A DNA stretch of 64,000 nt from Aplectana chamaeleonis (taxonomy: Eukaryota > Nematoda > Chromadorea > Rhabditida > Cosmocercidae). The position numbers and the translations under genes were made by a program. Under the pieces are notes generated by a model. That model did no database searches. It saw nothing but the letters and a program-made list of their open reading frames with translations, and was not told where the DNA came from. Below are positions 31,911 to 43,118 of the stretch, one piece after another (positions within the stretch are counted from its first letter, which is position 1; each line of letters begins with the position of its first letter). The stretch spans positions 168,501 through 232,500 of the forward strand of contig JAPDOI010000382.1 of assembly GCA_029168955.1 (NCBI GenBank). The letters run 5' to 3'.

Positions 31911-32885
31911 AGGCAGTGTTCACGATGATTTTCGTTCCCGAGTTTCCCCCTTAAAATAGTGCGTTGGCCACCACGTGTTACCGAAATTACGAAGAAACGG
32001 CGAGAAACGCACTAAAAAGTTTTATATTAGTGACATTATTCTCTGGCCTGGACTAGTTGTCCGGCTGGATAAACATGCTCATGGTGGTTGTCACCGGTGA
32101 GAAATGGGGCTAATCGAAAATGGAAGAATATTTCAGGCAAAACAGTCCTAGTTAGGGTCCGAAGGAAGGAACGGAGCAACAGAGAGTAGATAATTGCAAA
32201 GAACGGTTCCACAAAAGATTTTCTTCTCACAACGAAGAGTTCCTGTGAGAGTAAAGAGACGGGGTGAAAGATAAGGATTTTGCGGCCTCCTGGTCCGTTT
32301 TTCTCAATTTCTTCGTCATTTAAAGGCACCGTTCGCGATTAACTTCATCCTCGAATTTTCCATGACACACGCTTCCCGTGGCTCTCAGAAGCAGAACAGC
32401 GGCCGAAGAAACGGGACGAAAAGCTACCCAGGAGCCGCAAAACGGCTTAGAAAAGTGGGCAAACCCCGCCGCTGTAGGCAAGTCCGGCCCCTTTCCGCCC
32501 CTCGACGTGAACAACGGAACACTCGAGATCGTGAGATGAGCAATGGTTTCCCATCAGAAGCCCCGTTCTTCCCTTCATTCTCAACTTCTCTCTTTACTCA
32601 GGTCAGCTCGCATACATTGACTGCAAAAGACGGAAGTTACAAGCCTCGGACAACTCGTCCACCATGCCTTTGCAGCTCAATTTTTGAGGGACCATAACTC
32701 CATTCCCAGAAGGTCTTGTACGATTCCAGAAGCATCATCGGAATCAGAATGGGACCGGTTTCAAGATAGGCGAAAAAACAGAAAAGCGATTTTTATCGCG
32801 AACAGTGCCTTTAAGCTTTACCCGGGGGCCAAGCAATCGAATCAGCAATTAATCTCAGAATCGATTATTATCGTGAACACTGCCT
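31911..32885. mobile_element. MITE with F4-type ends, containing an F3 MITE
   Basis: Ends aggcagtgttcacgatgat and (complement of the right end) aggcagtgttcacgataat. Flanks are ttga (31907-31910) and ttac (32886-32889), both one step from TTAA. An intact F3 unit sits inside with its own TTAA duplication. The outer unit has the box ctggactagttgtccgg near 32047. Confidence 0.75.
32324..32810 (-). mobile_element. MITE, family F3 (inverted, nested)
   Basis: A 487-bp inverted relative of 2731-3219 and 18470-18953, with TTAA at 32320-32323 and 32811-32814. Ends AGGCACCGTTCGCGAT and (complement) AGGCACTGTTCGCGAT. The box cggacaactcgtccacc is near 32648. Confidence 0.92.
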
Positions 32886-32960
32886 TTACGATATCAATGA
32901 AATTTTAACACCATCTTGTAGATCGTGATGGGACGACTCTAGCAATATCTTTCCTACCTC

Positions 32961-34040
32961 CTAAACAACCAAATTTCACAGAGTTATGACGAGGGGGCGC
33001 AACAAACGCGCTTTTCGCGAAGTTCGAGGGTGGGCATTGTACTACGAGGCTTCTACCAACACGCATACTCAACAACCTTCCTTCATCATTCTGCACAGCT
33101 ATCGAACACGCATAGGAACAGCTTACCACAGCTAAGGCAACATCTTACGGAAGACTTGCGTAACATGTTGGATAAGGTGTGGGTAAAATGTTTCGAAAGT
33201 TCTGAGCGCGCGACGAGCTTGGTCCTTATCGCGAGAACTACTGGTTTCCCTGATCTCTATCGCTACAACTTCTATCCGAGTTCTCGGGACCTAGTGAGGT
33301 TGCGGTCTCTTTCTAGCTTACTGTAGTCCGATTGTGTTATCAATCATTTTTTCAAAATTTCTGAGATTGGTCGGTGAGTTTTTGTTTCCACTCTCACATT
33401 TTCACCTGTTTTCATTGCTTCCACAGATGCAGACTTATCGGTGAAAACACAGACTCACCGATCTATCACAGCTGTTTCGGTAAAATGAGTGATACCACTA
33501 ACAAACTACCGTATGTTAGGATTAGTTCGCAACCTCATCAGGTCCTACTTCCATTGCTGTAGACTATATATGTGTGGATCGGTCAATTACGAGAAACCTT
33601 TTTCAGCATATGGAAGCGTTGCGGAAGGATCTGGTTGGTATTTTAGGGGTGTTTCCAAGTAGACACCCCTGCAGAAACGTACAACCGTCAACTAGGAAGC
33701 ACTGTCTGCAGGCAACAACGAAACGCGCCATTCACCCGGAAAATTTTTTAATTGAGACCGAGTGATGATCGCCGGTTTTTATAATTTTTTTGTGTTTTCC
33801 TCGTTTTTCCTGCTTTCTCTTCTGTTGTTTTTTTATTTCTTCTGCTTGGTTACGAAGGAAAGTAGTGTTTTTAGGAGGTTTCAGTGCTGATTAGGGTGAC
33901 AAAATCCTCATTCGATGCCAGGGAATAATCGAAATATCATTTATGATAATTTTTCATGGAATCACTATTTCTTACTCTTATCATTTACACCAAGCAGAAG
34001 ATACAAGACTATAGAAGAGTGGAAGAAGCGGCGAAACATC
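32961..34040. other. Unrecognised stretch
   Basis: No gene is supported. The open frame 33030-33326 (+) has no recognisable family. The stretch ends at the target duplication of the LTR retrotransposon. Confidence 0.35.
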
Positions 34041-34045
34041 AAAGA

Positions 34046-34683
34046 TGACGCGAATCGGCTAGACCCCGGTCGGTGAGGCACGGGTTCACCCGCTCACCCT
34101 ACTGTACTATTACTGTATTAATAATGTACTACCTACCCACTAACCCAGGGGACTTAAGACCTAACCCTCCCACGCTCTAAGTCCGGGGGACCACAAAGGG
34201 GGAACATCAAACACAAGATAACGAAATATAAATACGAGCGGATGGAATGCGATAATCACAGACACGACACCAGAATGATTACTGTTTCTTATGGAAATGT
34301 TAATGTGTGAGAGGTTAATAGATGAGATAGATTAGTTGTGAGAAAAGGGTGAGTACAGACTGAATCATGTCTGTACTAAAAGAGTTAGTTAAAAAACAAA
34401 TTTACGGGCCTACGGCTGCAAGGAGGGCCGGACCCATGTCCGGCTAGAAAGTTGCTGTAGTATAATGTAGTAAAATGTTCTAAGGGCTGAGTAGCCCCTC
34501 GAACAGCGACGTGAGAACAAGGAAAAGGAATGCAGCCAAAAGAGTGGCCGGCGGCCGACGGCGGAGGAGTGGAGACGCGAATGACCTCCGTCCTCCTCGC
34601 CCGACAGCATCGACCCGGCCGGGTGGTCGCCGCTGATCGACGGGGTGGTCACGCTGCAGGAGCGGAAGCTCGCCTTCGCGACA
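34046..34683 (-). repeat. 3' LTR of the BEL-like element
   Basis: Begins tgacgcgaatcggctagacc and ends ccttcgcgaca (+ strand), aligned over its whole length with 45029-45676 with scattered mismatches and small indels, including a 10-bp word (acccatcttg) present only in the other copy. Confidence 0.93.
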
Positions 34684-35498
34684 CTCCCGGCCCAAAAGAA
34701 TGGTGGGCCCGGGTGAGCGTAAGCTCGCGGCGGGGAGGAGCCTAACTAGCGTAGTGACCACTGCTGCTACCGCCACTGGGCCTAGTGCCCCTAACTGCAG
34801 CTACCCCCTTATAGTAGATGAAAGGTTCAACCCTTCGTGCAACCGTGTGGTATGTATAGAAAGGGGGAGGATGGTGTTAGCAGACATGATCCCTTCTGTA
34901 CTAGGGAGTATAATAGGGGGCAATTTAGCATAACAGTAATCATCCAAATTTTCTCTTCTGCATTCTGCAGTCTCTTCTGAGTAATGAGTACATCATTAGT
35001 AGATCAATAAAACGGTTAACATAAAACTAAACAGAACACAGAACAAAACATATGTACAGTAGTCTACAAGAGACTGGAACGCCGCACCGTCTCTCATCAA
35101 TCATCATCGTCACCGTCGCCAACTTGCCTCCCACACCCACAACCATACACATCTGTAATAGACAGGTGATTAAGGGTTCACAAGGAGCGCAAAACACACC
35201 ACACCAACGTCAATAGTCTAACAACTCTCCTTGTTACCCAAACTTACCCATACGTCGGTGCGCTCATACAGGTGACGACAGCGGCAACTGTATTATTTAG
35301 GATGGGGTCCGCCTCAGTAGTAAGGATGGACAAGGCGGGCCCATCCGGCTGTATTACGTCTGTAGTAATGTCTCTACTAGGACCTCGCATGTTTTCGCGC
35401 GCGGTATATAAAAGGTAGGTCCAATACGCATAAGCAATTTGAAACGCGCTTCAAAAAATAGCGAATGCAGCTGAGTATCATGTATTGAATTATCCGCC
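34684..35498 (-). other. Region between gag and 3' LTR
   Basis: About 0.8 kb where pol would be expected. No RT, protease or integrase motif is visible in any frame. Next to the LTR the minus strand reads gggccgggag, a weakly purine-rich tract that could act as the polypurine tract. CTGTATTA occurs at 35349. Confidence 0.5.
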
Positions 35499-38035
35499 TC
35501 ACCACGTGCCATCTGAGTCCGCGTCTTCATCGTCAGGGGGATTACGAGGCCAGGGTCTCTCATCCCGAGCACGCCTCTGATGGGGTGGAGCCGGAGATTG
35601 ACTAGGGGCCCTGACTGAACCACCTCCGGAGGAAGACGGGGGCCTCCTCGATGACCCAGGTCTCACCGGCCTCTCATGGGGGGCACGGGCGACAGACCCC
35701 TGGGGAGTGGGGCGGAATGTAGTATCCGCCAGTCTTTGATAGAACGTGTCTGGCGCTGTATTAGTGTCGTTTACCGCCCGAGGATTATACGCGCAGAATG
35801 CCCTGTGGTGGCCATAGATGTGACATAGGCTACAAGGGTAGCGGCGTGTGCAGGCACTGTGGTGGCGTTTGGCACAATTGGAACAAACGTCATACTTGTC
35901 TGCCAGCCGAGCCAGTTCGCTCAATGATCTCACCTGGGGACAGTCTAACGTATAATGATCACGCTGCCCACAGAACACACAGGGGTCCAGACCTGGAGGG
36001 GGGATCTCTGGTTCCTCGCAGCAGTCACCCGCTCCCTCGGTCCAGGATCCTCTCGACGAATCGATCCAGACCTGGACTGGGAACGAGCGGCATGCTCGGT
36101 CTTCTGTGGGGGAACGCCGCGGTCTGTATTATTTCCATCGTATCTCCTCTTAGCTGCCTGCGCCCCTCGCCACTGGTGCCCGGCAGTGGACGACCCCGAC
36201 GCCTGGTACTGCCAGGACGGGCCGGGTCGGCCAGCCTCCCGGGGGCGAGACGGTTCTCGAAATCGCGGTAGCGGGTGGGCTATAGGAGGCGATGGGGCTG
36301 TAGTAGGTGCTACATGAGTAGCTGTAGTATTGGCTGCTCCTACTGTATTATCCCTAGCAGATGCTGTTGGTGGAGCTGTAGTAGTGGCTCGGGCATTTTG
36401 CTGCTGTAGCCTGTCGACCGAGCTAATGCGCAGATGGTCGGCTGTGACGTCGAACCTGAGCGCATTCGAGTAATTGTCTCTCCACCAACGCAAAGTCTCC
36501 AGATAGGATTCTGGACTATCGTTCCACACTTCTACCATGCTAGGCGCAGAGTCGATTCTGTACTGTTCTTCCCTCTCGGTGACACGTAGTCTGCGGCGAC
36601 TAAACATGTGTGCCATCCGGTGGGCTTCGAGTACGCGGACCATGCGCATAGCGTGTGCAACGACTGCATCTGCCAGGTTGTAGGTCTCTGTGACCAATGT
36701 ACTATCGACGCCGAACGCATTTAGCGCCGTTCTGTAGTAATCGACATTAGTTGTTGGTTCAAGAAACCTGGGCACGAACAATCTGCGTAGCTGGTTGCCA
36801 TGGTTGATGATAGCTGTGATGCTATGGTTCAACTGATCGCCCCAAGCTTGCAGATCTACGTACCTGAAGTCCAACGGTTGCCTCCGTATTAGGAGGACCG
36901 CAAGGTTATGGAAGGACTTCGTAGTATTTTGACTCAACAACTGTAACGTCTGTAATAGACGGACCATCTTCGCTACTGCCTCATAATCTTGCAGCGTTGC
37001 GGGCACAGAATCCCTCGGAGGGATGACTAAGGCGCGGATCTGGTTCCTCAATGTATTATTGGTTTTAATGTAGTCGAAGACGACCCTGAACTCGACTGCG
37101 GTGAGTTCTTCTTGGAGTCGGGGTTCGAGTGCTGTAGTACTCGTTGCGGTCACCTGTGGCAGCGGCCCAAACGAGGTGACTGCTGGATTTGGACGCAACG
37201 GTGTATTAGAATCTGTATTATGTCTTCCCTCTATCGGTTGGATGGTTAATGCGGCAACGATTTCCACTGCGCGGTCATCGCTGTCGTTGATATGGCGCAG
37301 CGCCTCGTCTGCCTCCGCACCCGACTCTGCCTCGCGACCATGACTCGTGGCGGTCCATTGAGGTTCTAGAGCCGTATGCGTACTGCTCGACTGTGAGTCG
37401 CCATGTGCCTGATGGGGGGAAGACTGCTTCGCTGGTGCGAGGAGACATTGTTCCGTGTCCATGGCCTCTTCGTCCGTGGTGATGCCTGTTGACACCTCGG
37501 CTACGCCCTGTGAGATTTGGCTGTGCCTCGGGTCTGAATAACCAACGGGACTAGGAGGTTCATGGATTGTCACGGGGGGGTCGCGACTGCTCCACTGGCC
37601 CCGACTGTGTCTGCGACGCAGCTGTATTACGGACTGTATTACGCGCTGCCGTATTAAGACCGGTCGGCTCGCCCTCCCCTCCGCCTAAGGTCGGCCTCGT
37701 GGCGAGTCCGACCGCAGGGGGATGACTTCGAGGGGGAGACTGGTCTGCTGTATTATACACAACCGGTGGAACACGAGAACGATAATACCCCTGAAAAGGG
37801 GGCCGGTTCGCTGTATTAGACGCGCCCGGAACACGTGAACGATAAACACCACGAGGAGCACTAACCACGGGACTAACGAAGGGAGGAGCTCCGTCGCCGA
37901 AGATCTTCCTCCTCGCGGTCCGCTCTGGGTTCCCATTTGCGTGCGTCTATCTTCGTCTCTGATCCTCCCAACTCGTCTTCTGGATGGTTGTTCCTCTCGT
38001 CTGGCTTGTTGTCGTCGGATCTGGTCAGGATCCAT
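35499..38035 (-). pseudogene. BEL/Pao-like gag with three zinc knuckles
   Basis: Structural protein expected to form the particle and bind the element RNA. The N-terminus begins MDPDQIRRQQARREEQ at 38035. A long helical capsid-like middle (from LEPRLQEELTAVEFRVVFDY to LRVTEREEQYRIDSAP) is followed by a Pro/Thr/Arg-rich region, then zinc knuckles CVFCGQRDHYTLDC (CX2CX4HX4C), CSNCAKRHHSAC and CSLCHIYGHHRAFC near 35970-35800, and a C-terminal tail to 35499. Three frame changes split it: near 37900, at a run of seven C (37574-37580) and at a run of six C (35998-36003). Two lie on homopolymers and might be sequence errors. No in-frame stop otherwise. Length about 840 residues. It is not followed by pol. 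Confidence 0.8.
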
Positions 38036-38601
38036 TGTTGGTCACATATTGTTAGTTAGCACGAATCCAAGAAAGATATCTCTGGAATAAGGCAGTTAAT
38101 AATGATTGGGGGTGTGTATACAAGTCTTTTGGTACCTGCTCGTTGGTGCCCCTGCTTCTACTGAACCCAGCAGACGTTTGAGTGTACACAGGGAACGTTC
38201 GAGCGATATAGCGTGCACAACTATATCGCGAAAGTATCCCGCACATTGCATAAAGGTGTCGCCGTACGGCACACCAAGGCCTCTGGTCCATAACACCTTA
38301 GGATCCGTACCTAGGGAGTTCATGGAGTCTTTGGTCACAAGCCACAGTTTCGCCACCCTGAACTGTCGATCGCTGTCGAGTGATATCCAAAAAACTGCGC
38401 TATCCAGACTTCTGAGCTATTTCCATGCACCGTTTGCTGCTTTGCAGGAAACCCGCCTCAAGGATAGACCCGTCATAAGCGTCGGAGAGTACGCCATCTA
38501 CTGCGGTAACGCTGACGATAGGAGAGTGGGAGGCTGTGCAATAGCTATAAGGAAGGATTTCAATGGCATGGTCAAGGAGTTCGGCTCAACGTCGTGCCGG
38601 A

Positions 38602-38715
38602 ATGCATTCGTACGACTGCGGGATCCCAGAGGATTCAATCTGTGGATAGTGAGTGCTCATGCACTCACTATCCACAGATTGAATCCTCTGGGATCCCGCA
38701 GTCGTACGAATGCAT
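38602..38715. repeat. Perfect 55-bp inverted repeat at a LINE junction
   Basis: Arms 38602-38656 and 38661-38715 are exact inverted copies with a 4-nt loop (tcat). The left arm is original RTE coding sequence; the right arm lies inside the newly inserted LINE, next to its truncated 5' end. Confidence 0.97.
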
Positions 38716-40388
38716 CCACAGATCATAAACACTTCTTTCCGAACCTGCACTCTACCTCAAGCATGGAAGACCGCCAATGTGATACCCTGCCTAAGCCAGG
38801 CAAATCGCAAAGCACGGTGAAGGGCTATCGCCCTATTAGCCTGTTATCACCGATCGCGAAAGTAGCCGAAAAGCTAATCGTAAGGGACCTGGCAGAGCAG
38901 AATGAGGCACAGCAACATCAACATGGGTTTAGAAAGCTTCACTCCACCACCACTGCCCTTCTGGAGATTGTCAGCTATGCGGTCGATGGGTTCAATTTCA
39001 GAAAGCCTCTTAGAACAGTGGCCGTTGCCCTCGATCTAACCAAAGCATTTGATTCTGTTAACCTAGGACTTTTGTCCGAGAAACTATTGGCAGAAGCGTT
39101 GGATAGCAACGTTTACGAAAGGTCGTCGGGCCAAAGTGCTATTCCAGAATCACGTCTCCGATAGTATACCTGTAGCAGCCGGTGTGCCGCAGGGTGGAGT
39201 TTTGTCACCTGCCCTCTTCAGCCTGTATATTGAAGACCTACCCGAGCCTCCTGAAGACATAAAAATTGTTGCGTATGCCGACGATATCACCATCATGTGC
39301 CGTAATCGTGACATACAGGTAGCCGCAAACAAGATCAGCGACTATCTCGTCGAGCTTAAAAACTTTCTCGATAGTATGATGCTCACAGTTTCCGCGGCGA
39401 AGTCTTCTGTTTCGGTATTCACATCTGGCCCAAAGGAACACAGCGCCCAACCTGTTGTCAGGTGGGATGGTGACCTCTTGCCTACAGTGCAATTTCCTAA
39501 ACTGCTGGGCCTCGTTTTGGACCCATCGCTGAAGTTTCACAAAAATGCTGAACAGAAGCAGGCAATTATCAAGGCAAAGCTTAATGTGTTGAGAGCTCTA
39601 GGAGGAACGTCCTGGGGTGGCAGCAGAGAGACAATCTTGACGGCATATCGAGCTGTTCTGCAGCCTGCATTGGAGTTTGCTGCACCTGTCTGACAGCACA
39701 TCGTGTCGGACAGTTCCTGGACTAAGATGCAGCGAATTCAGAATGCTGCACTACGAATAGCCACTGGATGTGCAAAAAGCTCACCGATTGAGCACCTTCA
39801 CGCCGAGGCCCGTATCTTGCCAGTGAAAGAGCATTGTCAGCTCCAGGCTCAGCAGATGTTTATTAATGTCCTTAAGCAACCTAATCATCCGTCGAGAAGA
39901 CTATTAAATCCCGTGAGAGAGATCGATCAGAGTGCCGTTTGCCGATGCTCCGAACAAAGTGAATGTACAGAGATGGACCGACTCGAATCAAGAACGGCTT
40001 CGTCTCTTACGCGCGGAGCACACCCGGTTTGTGAAGGATCATCTCGCCAAAGCGGCCGTCAACCCTATTCTCGGTGATGTGCCGCCCAGGGTATGTGATA
40101 CCGAGTCCGAGCTCGGTAGGCGCGCCAGGTGTATCCTCGCTTCGTTGCGCTGCGGACATTCTCCATTGCTTATGTCTTACCTGCACAGGATCGACATTAG
40201 TCAGCCTGACGTGTGCCCGGACTGTGGAAACCAAGGCCACGACACTAAACACCTATTTGACTGTCCGAAGAAGCCAACAACGCTCACTACAATAGACTTG
40301 TGGACGAATCCAGTGCTGGTCGCCCAGTTTCTCAACTTGTGACGAAACCCCTCTCAGTGGCTGCAAAGAAGAAGAAGAGTGCTCATGC
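38663..40388 (+). mobile_element. 5'-truncated Jockey-type LINE inserted in the RTE ORF
   Basis: The 12-bp word gagtgctcatgc is present at both edges (38651-38662 and 40377-40388), and the RTE frame is continuous if one copy and the insert are removed. The 3' edge is a short tail of gaa/aag repeats (cagtggctgcaaagaagaagaag). The 5' edge is a 53-55 bp inverted copy of the adjacent RTE target, followed at about 38716 by truncated LINE sequence. Confidence 0.9.
38716..40342 (+). pseudogene. Jockey-type LINE RT, 5'-truncated
   Basis: Reverse transcriptase starting inside the fingers region (KGYRPISLLSPIAKVAEKL). It has ALDLTKAFDSVN, AGVPQGGVLSPALFSLYIEDL, VAYADDITIMC (YADD at 39274) and a C-terminal part (RIQNAALRIATGCAKSS, HLHAEARILPVKEHCQ). 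It ends with a CCHC-like motif (CPDCGNQGHDTKHLFDCP) and the terminus TIDLWTNPVLVAQFLNL at 40342. Frameshifts occur near 38800, 39140 and 39935, and a TGA at 39691 replaces the tryptophan expected in the APVW motif. The endonuclease is absent. It closely resembles the split relic at 12805-18120. Clade assignment to Jockey is by motif memory only. Confidence 0.88.
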
Positions 40389-43118
40389 GCCCACTGAAAC
40401 CGCCGAAGACAATTCGAAGGATGCGTTTTATGAGGAACTCAATACGTTGCTGGCCAGGATACCTTGTCAGCATGCTGTTGTCGTGGGGATTGACGCAAAT
40501 GCGAAGATGGGACTTGATCAGGAATCTGAAGTACTCGGTAAATGGTTCTACCCAGTGGAGCAAACATCGGACAATGGCTACCGCCTTGTCGACTTTTATG
40601 AACGCAGTGGTCTGATTATTGCATCGACATTCAAGAGGAATCATCGCCGCCATCAGCTTACGTGGCAGGGACCAACCCAGCTATCTTCAGAAGAGGAGCG
40701 GAAGCGGAAGATGACAACTTTGAAACTACAGCTTGACTATGTTCTGACGAGGAATATTCTAGTATCGAACATTCGAAGATCTAGAGCTGTGTGGGATGTC
40801 GCATTCGATTCGGATCACCGTCCTGTTCTATTGAACTTCACTGCGAGGATTCATAAGAGGAAGAGAGGGGCTCAGCCTCTCCAGAGGATTGACATGACAA
40901 GTCTCAGAGATGAAGAGTGCAGAAGGAATTTTCGACAACGCGTTTCTATTCACATCGGAGTACGGACTAAGAAGAAACTTTGCGACGTGGATTCTTTTGT
41001 CAAGTGCACCCAGGACGCTTCGAAAGAAGCACTCCCGGTTGTACAGCCTAAGAAGAAGTTTGCCTACGTCTCAGAAGAAACAACATCTACCTACAACAGA
41101 GTATGTGCTCTCCGAACTGCAGGAAACTTCGTGGAGGAGAAGCGTCTGAGGAGGAAGTTGCGTCGGCAGCTTCAACGTGACCGCGAGCGAGAGTGGACGT
41201 GTAGAGCTAAGGAGTTCGAGAAGGCTTGGGAGGAGAAGAATCCGAGGAAAGCCTACACGTTGCTGCGACAGTATAGCGGGAAGATGAAGAGATGTTCTCC
41301 TGTCTTTAACACTACCAGTGGAGTTGCAGTTGGTGATGCGACGCTGCCAATATAGAAGGATTACTTCAGTTCACTACTGAATCGTCCAGCGCCATCAGTG
41401 CCTGAGCTCCCGCATGTTCAGAGAGCACATTACGATGTCACTGAGAAACCGCCGACTGAGTCTGAAGTTTTGGATTGTGTCTGGAAAATGAAGAATGGAA
41501 AAGCTGCTGGAGATGACATCACTGCTAAAATGCTGAAAGCTCTTCCTCCGTCTGGGATTCGTGAAATGACCAACACCATCCGTGCTATATGGATGAGCGA
41601 AAGGATACCCGATTCGTGGAGACATGCGATCATCGTACCTCTTCACAAGAAGCTATCCGTCACGGACCCTAAGAACTACAGAGGAATCTCTCTACTTCGT
41701 GTCATGTACAAGGTTTTAGAACGGATCATTCTCGAGCGACTTATCGAACATCGTGAAAGAACGACCAGAGATGAGCAAGCCGGTTTTCGACCTGGAAGAT
41801 CGACCATCGACCAAGTGTTCGTCGTGAGAAGAGTAATTGTATCGTGGCAGCGGTATTCGAAGCCATTACAGCTTGCTTTTTTGGACTTTGAAGCCGCGTT
41901 CGACTCTCCTCATCGTGATTGATTGCTCAATGCTCTGCGAGCAGACGGAGTCCCGGAAAAGTATGTTCGGTTAATCGAGGACATGAACAAAGGAACAACA
42001 GCAGCAGTTCGCACACCTGTCGGATTTACGTCAGCTTTCGAGGTGAAAACAGGAGTAAGGCAAGGAGCCGTTGCAGGACCTTTTCTCTTCAACTTCGCCT
42101 TTGATGACATCATGCGTAGAGTTGCAGAACAGTTTCCTGCGGATGTGATCCTAACACCATCAGGACGCTCCCTTGTCGACCTGGAGTACGCCGACGACAT
42201 CGTGTTATTCGCTGAAAACAACGCAAAACTGCAAAGGATTGTGAACCTCGTTTCAAAGTATGCCGCAGCCTATGGACTTCGTCTTCGTTCCGACAAATGC
42301 AAGCAGATGTGGGTCTCTCAGAGGCCTTCAACGGGAGTTTGTGTGGACGGACAACGTATCGAACTGGTGGACGATTTCTGTTATTTGGGCTGTTTGCTGA
42401 AGAACGATGATAGTTATGCAGCGGATATTCGACAACGATGTGCGAAAGCTACGTCTGCATTTAATTCTCTAACCAAGTGTTTGTGGTCTACCACCATCGC
42501 GAAGGAAGTCAAGTTGCGCGTCTACCTATCCGCTATTCGCCCTATCATGATGTACGGATCGGAGACGTGGGCAGCACCGAAGACGCAGATGGAAAGGTTG
42601 GATTGCACGGAGAGGAAGCTTTTTAGGCGTTTGCTTGGATATTTCTGGCCGCATATATGCCATAACGAAGACCTTTACAAGGAAATCGACGCAGTACATC
42701 AACGCTTGACACGAGGGAGGTGCCAGCATCTCCTAACGCCATCTCAAGCAGCAATGGAAAGTCGACTTCGACTGCTCGGGCATATACTAAGAAGAACGCC
42801 GGATCGTCTCGTACAACACGCTTTAAGAATGCTTCCAAATCCTGTCTGGAAACGGCCACCTGGGCGTAGGCGAAAGTTCTGAACGGATGTGGTTAAAGAA
42901 GATTTAAAATCACTCGGCATCGAAAGACAGTTCAGGCGCGGTTTCGTTTCGCAGGAACTGAAATAGTGACAGCTGGATGGAATGTGTTCAAATTGTGGCT
43001 GAAGACTGTGAAAAATTGACACGGCTGACTGCTAGGACGGCACACCTCGGTGAAGATGCGGAATGACCGCGTCAGGCGAAAGCCAACCGATTAGGTCAAG
43101 TAAGTCAAAATAATGATT

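Larger units (their letters stand above)
31700..32960. repeat. Inverted flanks around nested MITEs
   Basis: gatctacaagatggtgttaa near 31760 is mirrored by ttaacaccatcttgtagatc near 32908, and ggaggtgagaaaggtattgct near 31720 by agcaatatctttcctacctcc near 32942. Together they form an outer palindrome around the F4 and F3 units, so a foldback element was the target of the MITEs. Confidence 0.65.
38322..43070 (+). pseudogene. RTE ORF: endonuclease and reverse transcriptase
   Basis: The polyprotein nicks target DNA and reverse transcribes the element RNA. It starts MESLVTSHSFATLNCRSLSS at 38322. The first endonuclease part (ALQETRLKDR) ends at SAHA near 38662, where a LINE fragment is inserted. 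The frame resumes at 40389 with APTETAEDNSKDAFY; GIDANAKMG (about 40486) and SDHRPVL (40810) complete the endonuclease. The RT shows GFRPGRSTIDQVF, FLDFEAAFDS and LEYADDIVLF (42187). Stops lie at 41353 (TAG), 41920 (TGA) and 42880 (TGA), each explainable by a single transition. A frameshift near 42960 precedes the conserved C-terminus (WMECVQIVAEDCEKL), which ends near 43070. The copy is dead but young. Confidence 0.92.
38108..43108 (+). mobile_element. RTE-clade LINE inserted in the BEL-like element
   Basis: The 10-bp word aataatgatt lies on both sides (38098-38107 and 43109-43118). Subtracting the nested Jockey-type insert leaves about 3.3 kb, the size of a full-length RTE element. It has a short 5' leader, one ORF with APE endonuclease and RT, and a short 3' end. 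It lies opposite to gag and splits the BEL leader 62 bp upstream of the gag ATG. Confidence 0.9.

Noticed and set aside
34046..34120. tRNA gene suggested by cacgggttcacccg
   Set aside because: The segment is part of both LTRs and does not fit a cloverleaf with anticodon and acceptor stems.
34684..35498. Pol gene of the BEL-like element
   Set aside because: No protease, RT, RNase H or integrase motif in any frame; only about 0.8 kb is available.
38106..39164. A single 352-codon gene
   Set aside because: It is a read-through chimera: RTE endonuclease, then the inverted target copy, then Jockey-type RT.
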